Shown here: positions 53,787 to 61,555 of the stretch, piece by piece
How the letters are laid out: every line of letters starts with the position of its first letter
How positions within the stretch are numbered: position 1 is the stretch's first letter
Source: Hymenobacter rubidus
Lineage (GTDB): Bacteria; Bacteroidota; Bacteroidia; Cytophagales; Hymenobacteraceae
Assembly (NCBI RefSeq): GCF_016734815.1
Contig: NZ_JAERQF010000002.1
Coordinates: 124,001 to 188,000, forward strand
DNA: 64,000 nucleotides
Direction of reading: 5' to 3'
Position numbers and translations under genes: made by a program
Notes under the pieces: model-generated
The model's database searches: none
Told to the model about the DNA's origin: nothing
The model's input: only the letters and a program-made list of their open reading frames with translations

Positions 53787-54673
53787 TACCGCAGGGCTAC
53801 TTCGCGCACCAGCCCGCCAATGCCCCATACCAGCAGCTGCTGGCGCACGGCTTCGGCTTCGGGGCGCTCGCCAAACTGGCCCACGAGCACGCGGCTGCGC
53901 TGGCGGCCATCAACGAGGTCCTGCGAAATATTCACTTGCAGTTCGGGCATCAGCGACTTGATGCGGGCCTGCACGCTTGCGGCGTTGGTCGCATCGATGA
54001 ACGAACCGGCCTGAATGAAGAAGCCCGACGGGCAGTTCACCGATTCGGCGGCCGTGATAACTTCGGCCTTCGTCTCGGCGGAAGCGGCAATGAGCTGGGC
54101 CGTGGCCGCAATCCGAGCCACTGAGTCGGCGGGGCTGATGGGCGCATCCGGGAGTACCGCATAGGTGGTGAAAGCGGCTTCAGGGTTGGGGTCGGCAGCA
54201 TAGAGGGCGGCGAAGTTGCCGGGCGTGGTGGCCGGGCCCAGCGGGGCATCATCGGCTACTACCTGGGCAATGACGGTGGCGGCCCCGCAGTCAACCACCC
54301 CCAGCGGACGGGCGGCGGCTTCCGACAAATCGAGGATGCGCTGGTGGCGGAACGGGCCCCGGTCGGTGACGCGCACCACAACGGATTTGCCATTCTTCAC
54401 GTTCGTGACCCGCAGGCGCGTGCCGAAGGGCAGGGTTTTGTGCGCGCAGGTGTACTGGAAGCGGTTGTAGCGCTCGCCGCTGCTGGTGCGCCGCCCTTGG
54501 AAGTAACCGCCATACCAGGAGGCCCGGCCCCGAAATACCGTAGTGGCGGCGGAGCTAGGGGCAGGGACTGCTGTGGTGCCAGGGGTAGGGCGGGCCGAAG
54601 CGCCCAGCAAAGTCAGCAGGAAAAAAAAGCAACTGGAAAGGACGAGTACTTGTAGGCGGCGAAATAAAATCAT
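53786..54673 (-). CDS. rlpA: Septal ring lytic transglycosylase RlpA
   Basis: A 295-residue protein from ATG 54673; the frame continues to 54724 but has no support there. A signal peptide (hydrophobic 8-27) precedes a double-psi beta-barrel (about 50-150; ASWYGGYFQGRRTSSGERY, THKTLPFGTRLRVTN-like CAHKTLPFGTRLRVT, VVRVTDRGPFRHQRILDLSEAAA). A SPOR domain at about 220-295 (SGFFIQAGSFIDATNAASVQ) binds denuded glycan at the septum. It therefore probably acts on denuded peptidoglycan during division. The DRGPF motif of the barrel is kept. Confidence 0.9.
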   Translation of the reverse strand: MILFRRLQVLVLSSCFFFLLTLLGASARPTPGTTAVPAPSSAATTVFRGRASWYGGYFQGRRTSSGERYNRFQYTCAHKTLPFGTRLRVTNVKNGKSVVVRVTDRGPFRHQRILDLSEAAARPLGVVDCGAATVIAQVVADDAPLGPATTPGNFAALYAADPNPEAAFTTYAVLPDAPISPADSVARIAATAQLIAASAETKAEVITAAESVNCPSGFFIQAGSFIDATNAASVQARIKSLMPELQVNISQDLVDGRQRSRVLVGQFGERPEAEAVRQQLLVWGIGGLVREVALR

Positions 54674-54942
54674 GCGATTCGCAGATGGTGAGCAAAACAA
54701 ACATAGGCTCATCCACCCCAGCAATACTAAATTTTAGCGGGTGCTGCTAATCGAATTAGGTTAAAAATTGTTCAAAACAAAGAAAACTTGCATTTAATTA
54801 ATCTTCATGTTAGCCGAAAAAGTAGCTGTGACGTTGCCTCAAACTATATTTTGCCAAAACAGGCCCGACCCATTGCGCAGACGCAAAAATTAGATTATGC
54901 GACGGGTATAAAATTTGGGCATCGGCGCTACGAGAACTTTGG

Positions 54943-54971
54943 AAACCGGGTTGCATAAGTCCCGGTTTTTT
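54943..54971 (+). terminator. Orphan terminator
   Basis: AAACCGGG (54943-54950) pairs with CCCGGTTT (54961-54968) around TTGCATAAGT and is followed by more T. There is no plus-strand coding region upstream of it before 53.7 kb, and the nearest downstream ATG is 55018. Confidence 0.75.
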
Positions 54972-55005
54972 CGTAAGCGCAGTAGCCGCCCGCCGGCCCC
55001 AACCC

Positions 55006-55013
55006 TACCTTTG
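55006..55013 (+). promoter_or_regulatory. -7 box of the DUF72 gene
   Basis: TACCTTTG is an exact TAnnTTTG box and ends just 4 bases before ATG 55018. A transcript from it would begin close to or at the start codon, so the message would be leaderless or nearly so. A -33 TTG is not obvious at the usual distance. Confidence 0.4.
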
Positions 55014-55017
55014 CCCC

Positions 55018-55944
55018 ATGGATTTTGGCCGCCTGCCCGACCTGCGCTACGTTGATTTTAGCCTGCCGCCCGACCACCCCGAAACGGCCCGGGTGCTGGC
55101 CCGCGCCCGGCGCACGCAGCCGGCCCCGGCGCGCCTGCACGTGGGCTGCCCCATCTGGACCAATAAGGAGTGGCTGGGCACGTACTTTCCGGCCGGCATT
55201 AAGGAGCCGGATTATCTGCACTATTACGCGCAGCAATTCAATAGCATTGAGCTGAACACCACGCACTACCGCATTCCGGATGCCGCCACCGTGCGGCGCT
55301 GGCGCGCAGCCGTGGGGCCGGATTCCGGCTTTAAGTTTTGCCCCAAGCTGCCGCGCAGCATCAGCCACGAGCGGGAATTATTCCAGACCGATGACCTGGT
55401 CGTGACCACGGCGCGGGCTTTTGAAGGGCTAGGCGACAACCTGGGCTGGGCATTTTTGCAGTTGCCGCCGCACTTCGGCCCCGAGCACCTGCCGCGCCTG
55501 GAGCGCTTCCTGCTTGACTTTCCGGAAGCCGTGCCGCTGGCCGTGGAGCTGCGCCACCCGCGCTGGTTTGCCGACACGGTGCTGGCCGATGCCGTGTTTG
55601 CCACCTTCGAGGCCCTCAACAAAACGCTGGTGATAACCGACGTGGCCGGCCGGCGCGACGTACTGCCCATGCGCCTCACCGCGCCCGTCGCCTTCATCCG
55701 CTTCAATGGCCACGGCCTGCACAGCTCCGACTACCAGCGCGCCGATGCCTGGGCCGAGCGCATAGCGGCCTGGGTGGCGCAGGGCGTGCACGAGGTGTAC
55801 TTCTTCATTCACCAAAAAGACGTGCGCCACGCGCCGGTTCTCACGCAGTACCTATTAGAGAAGCTGAAAGGCCTGACGGGGATTGACGTGCCACCGCCGC
55901 GCATCATCCCGCAGCCGGTGCAGGGTAATTTGTTTGGGTTTTAG
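55018..55944 (+). CDS. DUF72 family protein
   Basis: A 308-residue DUF72 (YecE-like) protein. The family TIM-barrel hallmarks are seen: HVGCPIWTNKEWLGTYFPAG (residues about 41-60), YAQQFNSIELNTTHYRIP (about 70-87), FKFCPKLPRSISHEREL, and VFLFIHQKDVRHAP-like YFFIHQKDVRHAP near the C-terminus. The family has no established reaction. It is the only plus-strand gene in this last third of the window. Confidence 0.9.
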   Translation: MDFGRLPDLRYVDFSLPPDHPETARVLARARRTQPAPARLHVGCPIWTNKEWLGTYFPAGIKEPDYLHYYAQQFNSIELNTTHYRIPDAATVRRWRAAVGPDSGFKFCPKLPRSISHERELFQTDDLVVTTARAFEGLGDNLGWAFLQLPPHFGPEHLPRLERFLLDFPEAVPLAVELRHPRWFADTVLADAVFATFEALNKTLVITDVAGRRDVLPMRLTAPVAFIRFNGHGLHSSDYQRADAWAERIAAWVAQGVHEVYFFIHQKDVRHAPVLTQYLLEKLKGLTGIDVPPPRIIPQPVQGNLFGF

Positions 55945-55973
55945 GCAATGGGCCTAATAAGCAGGACGTGCTG

Positions 55974-56564
55974 CTACGAACTAACCGGCTGTTGTAGCAG
56001 CGGCCCCAGCACCTGCCACACGTTCTCGGCCAGAATTTTTTGGCCGGCCGCGTTGGGGTGCACGCCGTCGGCGAGGTTGAGCTCGCGGCGGCCCAGCACG
56101 CCTTGCAGAAGGAAAGGCACGAAGGGCAGGCTGTTTTTCTCGGCCAGGGAGCGGAACAGGGCTTTGAACTCGGTGGCGTAGTGGGCCAAGCGGTGGCCGC
56201 CCAGGGGGCCGAGGTCGAAGGGGAATTCCAGGCCGGCCAGGATGATTTGCGCGTGCGGGTGCTGCCGCCGCACGGCATCGACGATGAATTGCAGGTTCTG
56301 GGTGGTTTCGCGAACGGGAATGCCGCGGATGCCGTCGTTGGCCCCAAGGGCCAGCACAAATACATCGACCGGGTGCCGGGCCAGCACGGAAGCCAGCCGC
56401 TGCCGGCCGCCGGCGCTGGTTTCGCCGCTCACGCCGTAGTTATAAGCTTTATAAGAAAGCTGCTGCGCGTCGAGCCGCTGCTGAATCAAGGTGGGAAAGC
56501 TGGCGGCGGCGGGCAGGCCGTGGCCCGCCGTGAGGCTGTCGCCAAAGAAGATGATGTTTTTCAT
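55974..56564 (-). CDS. GDSL/SGNH esterase (TesA-like)
   Basis: A 196-residue SGNH hydrolase from ATG 56564; the frame continues to 56618 without support. Block I GDSLTAG holds the nucleophile Ser10, block II contains YGVSGETSAGG, block III is GANDG, and block V DGVHPN carries the catalytic Asp and His. It fits the arylesterase/thioesterase-I/lysophospholipase branch. No signal peptide is visible from this start, so it may be cytoplasmic, unlike periplasmic TesA. A family A repeat follows upstream of its neighbours. Confidence 0.88.
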   Translation of the reverse strand: MKNIIFFGDSLTAGHGLPAAASFPTLIQQRLDAQQLSYKAYNYGVSGETSAGGRQRLASVLARHPVDVFVLALGANDGIRGIPVRETTQNLQFIVDAVRRQHPHAQIILAGLEFPFDLGPLGGHRLAHYATEFKALFRSLAEKNSLPFVPFLLQGVLGRRELNLADGVHPNAAGQKILAENVWQVLGPLLQQPVSS

Positions 56565-56636
56565 GGTGTGCTGATTTAACAGCACGGAGGCCGTTTTCGT
56601 GCCTAACATCTGCGGCAATGGAAGGCAATTGCAACG

Positions 56637-56729
56637 GTCACGCTAAGCTGGTCGAAGCATCTCTACCGCTTCGTTGTAGCGGCATTGATTAGTTACGCAG
56701 TAGAGATGCTTCGACCAGCTCAGCATGAC
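56637..56729. repeat. Family A palindrome, copy 6
   Basis: Arms 56637-56666 and 56700-56729 are reverse complements with two mismatches (core AAGCTGGTCGAAGCATCTC). It lies between the GDSL and DUF4286 genes. Confidence 0.92.
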
Positions 56730-56759
56730 GGGCGTTCAATCCCTCCGCTGCTGACTTGC

Positions 56760-57062
56760 CTACTCCATCACCTCCAGCACGGTGCGGAAGGAGACGTATT
56801 TGCCCGCGAAATGCTTTTCCATGTCGGCGCGCAGGGCGGGGGCGCAGATGTTCTGATAGTCTTCCAGCTGCTCCAGGCTGAGGCAATAATACTGCGCGGC
56901 GTAGGTGATGCCGCCTTCTTCTTCGTTGAGCAGGCGGCACAGCTGGCTTTTGATGAAAAAGCCGGTTTCCATCACCTCGGGCATGTGGGTGGCGCGCATG
57001 TAGTCCAGCCACTCATCGGCGACGCTGGGCTCGATGCTGCTGGTGACGTTGTAGAGAATCAT
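56760..57062 (-). CDS. DUF4286 family protein
   Basis: A 100-residue DUF4286 protein. It opens with ILYNVTSSIEPSVADEWLDYM and continues MPEVMETGFFIKSQLCRLLNEEEGGITYAAQYYC, a ferredoxin-like dimeric alpha-beta barrel pattern. There is no signal peptide or catalytic motif; the family has no known function. A family C repeat lies directly upstream, in its promoter region. Confidence 0.85.
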   Translation of the reverse strand: MILYNVTSSIEPSVADEWLDYMRATHMPEVMETGFFIKSQLCRLLNEEEGGITYAAQYYCLSLEQLEDYQNICAPALRADMEKHFAGKYVSFRTVLEVME

Positions 57063-57069
57063 GGGATAT

Positions 57070-57161
57070 TAGTTGTCAGTTGTCAGTTGGTTGTTGTCAG
57101 GCTTGTATGAATTGAGAAAGGCAGAATAGCCTGACAACTGACAACAAGCAACTAACAACCA
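57070..57161. repeat. Family C inverted repeat, copy 3
   Basis: Left side 57070-57103 and right side 57128-57161 are imperfect reverse complements built from TTGTCAG and CTGACAA units; inner AGCCTGACAAC pairs with GTTGTCAGGCT. It lies in the gap between two minus-strand genes. Confidence 0.88.
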
Positions 57162-57167
57162 CTCAGT

Positions 57168-57614
57168 TCAAACTCGCATGGTGTCGAACTGAAAATCGGT
57201 AATACGCGCTTGAATGTCTTTGGGACTAAGTTTTTCCTGCGCGGCGGTCTGGGCCAGGGCGGGCAGCTCGGCATCGCCGGCCAGGCGCAGGCTCAGGATT
57301 TGGCTGAGGCTGAGCTGCTTCTCAAGCGGGGCGAAGCGCTGGCCGCTTACTTCAAAGTAGCGCTGGCGCACTTCAAGCCGGCAGATGCGGTCCTGCAAGC
57401 GCAGGGCGTAGTGCTGGCGCAACATCACGAGCACGCCCAGGCCAATGACGGCCAGCGCCGCGACCGTGAACCACAACCGGGCCGTCTGGTCGTCGTCGCC
57501 GGCTACTTTGGTGTAGCGCGTGATGGCGTAGCCCGCCATCAGGAAAGCCAGCGGCAGCAGCACGAAATGGTGCCACGGGTAGTACATGGTCGTGTTTTTG
57601 GTGGGGGTGGCCAT
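57168..57614 (-). CDS. DUF6526 family membrane protein
   Basis: A 148-residue protein with two transmembrane helices (about 13-31 and 47-64) and a cytoplasmic C-terminal region (LRLQDRICRLEVRQRYFEVSGQ..., then LSPKDIQARITDFQFDTMRV). This matches DUF6526, a Bacteroidota family of unknown function. ATG 57614 is used; an internal Met at residue 10 (MYYPWHHF) is a second possible start. A family C repeat begins near its stop. Confidence 0.75.
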   Translation of the reverse strand: MATPTKNTTMYYPWHHFVLLPLAFLMAGYAITRYTKVAGDDDQTARLWFTVAALAVIGLGVLVMLRQHYALRLQDRICRLEVRQRYFEVSGQRFAPLEKQLSLSQILSLRLAGDAELPALAQTAAQEKLSPKDIQARITDFQFDTMRV

Positions 57615-57670
57615 AGCATGGGGCGAGGGTTGAAAGGATGAAAGTAGGTAGGCGTGCCGGAAGGCGAGGC

Positions 57671-57699
57671 ATAAAAAAACTCCGGCCGGAGCCGGAGTT
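57671..57699 (-). terminator. Terminator of the coiled-coil gene
   Basis: On the minus strand AACTCCGGC pairs with GCCGGAGTT around a CGGA-type loop (57678-57699), followed by a run of seven T (57679-57671 read on the minus strand). It lies 28 bases past the stop at 57727. Confidence 0.82.
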
Positions 57700-57726
57700 C
57701 TAAGGAAAGACGGACGGGACAGGCCG

Positions 57727-58122
57727 TTACTTCATTTCTTTGGCGCGCTTCTTTTCGGCTTTGGCCTGTTCGTGGGCCAGATGCTCCTGCTTTTTGGCTT
57801 CGCTGGCGGCGTGGCGCTGCTCTTTGAGCTGGTCTTTCTGGGCGCTTTCCTGGTGGCGCTGCTCGCGGAGCTGTTTTTTGAGGTCGCTTTTCTGGTTGGC
57901 GGTTTCCTTTAGCTGGTGGCGGCTGTCGCGCACGGCCTGGTCGCTGTTGCTGCTTTGTTGTTTCTGTGCATCATAGGCCGCTTTTGCTGCATCGGAGCGC
58001 TGCTGCTGTTGCTCGGCCGTGAGCGGTACCGTGGCAGGGTCGGTGGGGAGGGGAGCGGTTTGGGCCTGGGCCGCGAAAGCGGTGACGGCGAAAATGGCCA
58101 GCAGGCCAAGGGTCTTTTTCAT
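57727..58122 (-). CDS. Exported coiled-coil protein
   Basis: A 131-residue protein from ATG 58122 (the frame extends to 58143). A signal peptide (MKKTLGLLAIFAVTAFAAQA) is followed by a Gln/Lys/Glu/Ala-rich region that is almost certainly one long helical coiled coil (SRHQLKETANQKSDLKKQLR, REQRHQESAQKDQLKEQRHA). It lacks any catalytic motif and its function is unknown. Small periplasmic coiled coils of this type can be chaperone-like or structural. A terminator follows. Confidence 0.7.
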   Translation of the reverse strand: MKKTLGLLAIFAVTAFAAQAQTAPLPTDPATVPLTAEQQQQRSDAAKAAYDAQKQQSSNSDQAVRDSRHQLKETANQKSDLKKQLREQRHQESAQKDQLKEQRHAASEAKKQEHLAHEQAKAEKKRAKEMK

Positions 58123-58235
58123 GGAGGGGGACGGTAAACCCATTGGGGCTAGGCCGTGTACGGCGCGCTTTCTGCAAGGTTTTTAATATGTTTCCTTCAG
58201 AAATTGCCGAAGCCATGCACGGTCAGCCGCCAGCG

Positions 58236-59486
58236 CTATTCCTCCACATAGTCCAGGTCTTTGTGGAAGCTTTCGGGCAGCGTGCTCACGGCCCAAAACG
58301 CCACCAGCAGCGTGAGGCCGCCCAGGCAGGCCGCGCCGGCCAGGCGCCCGCCCAGGTGCGCCTCGGCCCAGCGGAAGGCCGGCACCAGCGCCACCACCGA
58401 GCCCCGCGCAAAATTGGGCGCCGTGGTGGCCACGGTAGCCCGCAGGTTGGTGCCAAACTGCTCGGCCGCCACCGTCACAAACAAGGCCCAGAAGCCCACC
58501 GAAATGCCCATCACGAAGCATACGGCATAAAAAGTGGTCTGCGAAGCCCCGTGCAGCCCAAACAGGTACACCCCTACCATCGTCGTGCAGAAAACCAGGA
58601 ATACCTGCAAGGCCCGGTTGCGCGAGTGCAGCACCTGGCTGAGCGCCCCGCTGGCAAAATCGCCAAACACCAGCCCGAAGTAGCACCAGAACACCGCCAG
58701 CCCCGCCGAGAGTGGCTCGGGGCCCGGCTGCACACCCAGGGCTTCGCCAAACTCGGGGGCAAACGTGATGAGGATGCCCACCACAAACCACAGCGGCACC
58801 CCAATCAGCAGGCAGCGCACGTAGCGCCCCAGCCGGGCGGGGTTGGTGAACAAGCTCAGGAAGTTGCCCCGGTTGACGTGCGTGGCCGCCTGCGCCTTCT
58901 GAAACATGCCCGACTCGAACACGCTCACGCGCAGCAGCAACAGCGTGAGGCCCAGGCCGCCGCCCACGAAGTAGGCGTTGCGCCAGCCCCACCGGTCGCC
59001 CACCCAGTAGCCCAGCAGGGCGCCGCTCACGCCCACGGTAGCTACTATCATGGTGCCGTAGCCGCGCTTGCTCTGGGGCAGGCTTTCGCTTACCAGCGTA
59101 ATACCGGCGCCCAGCTCGCCGGCCAGCCCGATGCCGGCCACCAGCCGCAGCCAGGCGTATTGGTCGAGGGTCTGCACGAAGCCGTTGGCAATGTTGGCCA
59201 AGGAATAAAGCAGGATGGAGCCGAACAGCACCGACAGCCGGCCCTTCTTATCGCCCAAAATGCCCCACAAAATGCCGCCGAGCAGCATGCCGCCCATCTG
59301 CATCGAAATCAGGTATTCGCCTTGGGTTTTGAGGGCCGCTTTGCCCACCACGCCTAGGCTGGTCAGGCTCTTTACACGCACGATGCTGAACAAAATCAGG
59401 TCGTAGATATCAACAAAATAGCCCAGCGCCGCCACAATAACGGCGGCGGTGAATACGGTGCTTTTGGGTGGGATGGAGGCTTGCAT
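58236..59486 (-). CDS. MFS transporter
   Basis: A 416-residue major facilitator superfamily transporter with 12 hydrophobic segments. The motif between helices 2 and 3 is GILWGILGDKKGRLSVLFG (residues about 69-87), and WLRLVAGIGLAGELGAGITL marks helices 4-5. The frame opens at 59540, but the extension is read from a family B repeat; ATG 59486 gives MQASIPPKST and then helix 1. It resembles metabolite:H+ symporters in having D in helix 1 (VDIYDLILFS). The substrate cannot be determined from sequence. No neighbouring catabolic genes help. Confidence 0.85.
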   Translation of the reverse strand: MQASIPPKSTVFTAAVIVAALGYFVDIYDLILFSIVRVKSLTSLGVVGKAALKTQGEYLISMQMGGMLLGGILWGILGDKKGRLSVLFGSILLYSLANIANGFVQTLDQYAWLRLVAGIGLAGELGAGITLVSESLPQSKRGYGTMIVATVGVSGALLGYWVGDRWGWRNAYFVGGGLGLTLLLLRVSVFESGMFQKAQAATHVNRGNFLSLFTNPARLGRYVRCLLIGVPLWFVVGILITFAPEFGEALGVQPGPEPLSAGLAVFWCYFGLVFGDFASGALSQVLHSRNRALQVFLVFCTTMVGVYLFGLHGASQTTFYAVCFVMGISVGFWALFVTVAAEQFGTNLRATVATTAPNFARGSVVALVPAFRWAEAHLGGRLAGAACLGGLTLLVAFWAVSTLPESFHKDLDYVEE

Positions 59487-59506
59487 GGCCGAAATGTAGC
59501 AAGCCC

Positions 59507-59589
59507 TAGCGCGAACTTTGTGGTTCGCGTCCCCGCGCATTTCGCAATCACTTTACTAGCGCGGGCACGCAAACGACAAGTTCGCGCTA
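59507..59589. repeat. Family B palindrome, copy 3 (diverged)
   Basis: Arms 59507-59538 and 59559-59589 are reverse complements with several mismatches (core TAGCGCGAACTTTGTGGTTC). The GGACT of other copies is replaced by GAACT/GTTC in both arms, a paired change. It overlaps the upstream region of the MFS gene. Confidence 0.85.
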
Positions 59590-60543
59590 TTGGTGAGCCA
59601 CTTCTGTCGCTACTTCGCAGTGGCTGTGGCAGCCACCGGGGAGCTCGCCGTCCTCCACCTGCACCGTGCTATGATGGATATGAAATTCGGATTCTAAGCC
59701 TTTGGAAAGGGCTGCCAGCCACTGCGCATCGGCCCCACCGGGGCGCACGAGGTGGGCCATTAGGGCAGCATCGTGTCCCGAGCTGCTCATGCTCCAGATG
59801 TGGAGGTCGTGCACTGATTCCACTTCGGGCTGGCGCAGCAGGTAGGCGCGCACGGCTTCGGGGTCGATGGCATCGGGCACGGCCTGCAGGCCCAGGCGCA
59901 GGCTGTCGCGCAGCAGCCCCCACGAGCTATAGGCAATGATACCCAAAATGATAAAGCTAATAGCCGGGTCGAGCCACAGCCAACCGGTGAGCAGTACCAG
60001 CCCGCCGCCAGCTACTACGCCCACGCTCACCAACGCGTCGGTCATCATGTGCAGGTAAGCCCCGCGCACGTTCACGTCGCCCTTCTGTCCGCTGCGGAAC
60101 AGCAGCGCCGTGATGCCGTTGACCAGAATGCCCACGCCCGCCAGTATCATCACCCAGCGCCCATTCACCGGCTCGGGATGGCGCAGGTGGTCAATGGTTT
60201 CCCACAGAATAAAGCCCAGTGCCGCGTAGAGTAGGGCGGTGTTGAGCAGCGCCGCCTGAATGGTTGCCCCGCGGTAGCCGAAGGTGTAGCGCCGCGTGGC
60301 CGGGCGGCCCGCCAGCCAGGCCGCGCCCCAGGCTAGGGCCAGGCTGAGCACGTCGCTCAGGTTGTGGCCGGCATCGGAGAGCAGGGCGCTGGAATTGGCC
60401 CAGAAGCCGCCGATGGTTTCGGCGATGACGAAGGCCAGGTTGAGGGCAATGCCAATGGCGAAGGCGGCGCTGAAGCCGCCGCCGGGCGGCGGGGCGGCGT
60501 GTGAGTGGCCGGCGTGGTCGTGCGAAGAATGGTCGTGGGGCAT
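59587..60543 (-). CDS. Cation diffusion facilitator (zinc-type)
   Basis: A 318-residue CDF transporter of the CzcD/ZitB type exporting Zn2+, Co2+ or Cd2+ in exchange for protons. It has a His-rich N-terminus (MPHDHSSHDHAGHSHA), six transmembrane helices (about 25-200), and the metal-site motifs SDAGHNLSDVLSLAL (residues about 55-69) and HMMTDALVSVGV (about 164-175), each with HxxxD-type ligands. A cytoplasmic dimerisation domain (about 210-318; VHDLHIWSMSSSGHDAALM) closes it. HxxxD in both helices favours zinc. No metal-responsive regulator is adjacent. Confidence 0.9.
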   Translation of the reverse strand: MPHDHSSHDHAGHSHAAPPPGGGFSAAFAIGIALNLAFVIAETIGGFWANSSALLSDAGHNLSDVLSLALAWGAAWLAGRPATRRYTFGYRGATIQAALLNTALLYAALGFILWETIDHLRHPEPVNGRWVMILAGVGILVNGITALLFRSGQKGDVNVRGAYLHMMTDALVSVGVVAGGGLVLLTGWLWLDPAISFIILGIIAYSSWGLLRDSLRLGLQAVPDAIDPEAVRAYLLRQPEVESVHDLHIWSMSSSGHDAALMAHLVRPGGADAQWLAALSKGLESEFHIHHSTVQVEDGELPGGCHSHCEVATEVAHQ

Positions 60544-60608
60544 AAGGGAAAGCGTTGGCGCTACGTGAAGAACGTAAACGGCTGGGCTTTCGGTGCGGTT
60601 TGGGGATT

Positions 60609-61400
60609 TTACCGCAATGCTACCGCAAAATGTTTGATGTAAGGAGTGGCTTCTACGACGCCACGGAAATTCTGACGCTGCACTTGCTGCACATCAACTT
60701 GCATGCTGTCGCCGGGCAGAAAATTATTGATGCTTCCAATGTCTACACTTGGACCTTTGACGATACAAGGAGGATTAAGGAGTGTATCATTACGCAGAAA
60801 GCTAATCTGAGAAAGAGAAACCCTATTGCGTGCATCGTCAGGCATGAAAAACGAAAAATAATAAGATGGAATAGCTCTCAAATTCAGACGTCCTTCCCAC
60901 TCTTCGCCAGGTTTAAGGTCCGTAGGCTGGGTGTTGCTATAAAAGCATTCTACAGTAGGGAGTGGTGGCGCCACCGCTCTGAATACATGCTTAAACACCA
61001 ATCCCTGCCCTCGATAAGCCGACATTATAACCACTGAGTCAGAAGGCACAATCAGCAACCGCCGACGCTTGGCATCGAGCCGGACCGTGGCTCCGGTAGC
61101 TGTGAAGCGAATGGGCAGTTGGCCTTTGCGTGGCTTGGCTGGTGCAATCAGCGGGTTCTCGCAGTTGAGGAACAGGCGAATGGAATCCGGCTCGATATCC
61201 CAACGGACAGCGGTAGGAACCAATTTCAATACCTTTTTACCGGGCTTTGCCGGTCCCCAGTCATCCCATTCAGCGCGCTCGGTCACCATCTGGTACGTCA
61301 TCCGCCACGGCCCTAGCGGCCGGCCCTGCGCCCGCAAGCGCGGCACGGGCAGCCACAGGCTCAGCAGAAATAAGGCTGGGAGGAAAAGGCGGACACGCAT
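60609..61400 (-). CDS. Exported hypothetical protein
   Basis: A 263-residue protein with a signal peptide (MRVRLFLPALFLLSLWLPVPRLRAQ, cut after AQ). The mature part is strand-rich with a basic patch (LDAKRRRLLIVPSDSVVIM) and a single cysteine pair region (VECFYSNTQP, LNPPCIVKG). I do not recognise a family. The 3' half (60609-61070) is clearly more AT-rich than the 5' half, suggesting a mosaic or foreign segment. It lies between the CDF gene and a family B palindrome. Confidence 0.6.
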   Translation of the reverse strand: MRVRLFLPALFLLSLWLPVPRLRAQGRPLGPWRMTYQMVTERAEWDDWGPAKPGKKVLKLVPTAVRWDIEPDSIRLFLNCENPLIAPAKPRKGQLPIRFTATGATVRLDAKRRRLLIVPSDSVVIMSAYRGQGLVFKHVFRAVAPPLPTVECFYSNTQPTDLKPGEEWEGRLNLRAIPSYYFSFFMPDDARNRVSLSQISFLRNDTLLNPPCIVKGPSVDIGSINNFLPGDSMQVDVQQVQRQNFRGVVEATPYIKHFAVALR

Positions 61401-61467
61401 GGAATAGCAGAGAGAGCTACGCTTAAATGTAAAGCGGAAAACGCGGCTGCGTATGCGGTGGTATGCA

Positions 61468-61551
61468 TAGGGCGAACTTTGTCGTTTGCGTGCCCGCGCC
61501 GTTCGAACTGCTTTAACGGCGTGGGGGCGCGAACTACAAAGTTCGCGCTAC
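61468..61551. repeat. Family B palindrome, copy 4
   Basis: Left arm about 61468-61503 and right arm about 61516-61551 are imperfect reverse complements (GCGAACTTTGTCGTTTGCG facing GCGCGAACTACAAAGTTCGC). The right arm ends five bases before the clpP stop. Like copy 3 it has GAACT in place of GGACT. Confidence 0.8.
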
Positions 61552-61555
61552 AGTG

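Larger units (their letters stand above)
54674..55017. other. AT-rich divergent gap with orphan terminator
   Basis: About 340 bases between the RlpA start and the DUF72 start. 54725-54850 is AT-rich and should hold the RlpA promoter. An intrinsic terminator on the plus strand at 54943-54971 has no upstream gene, so a small transcript may end here (see findings). Confidence 0.6.
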
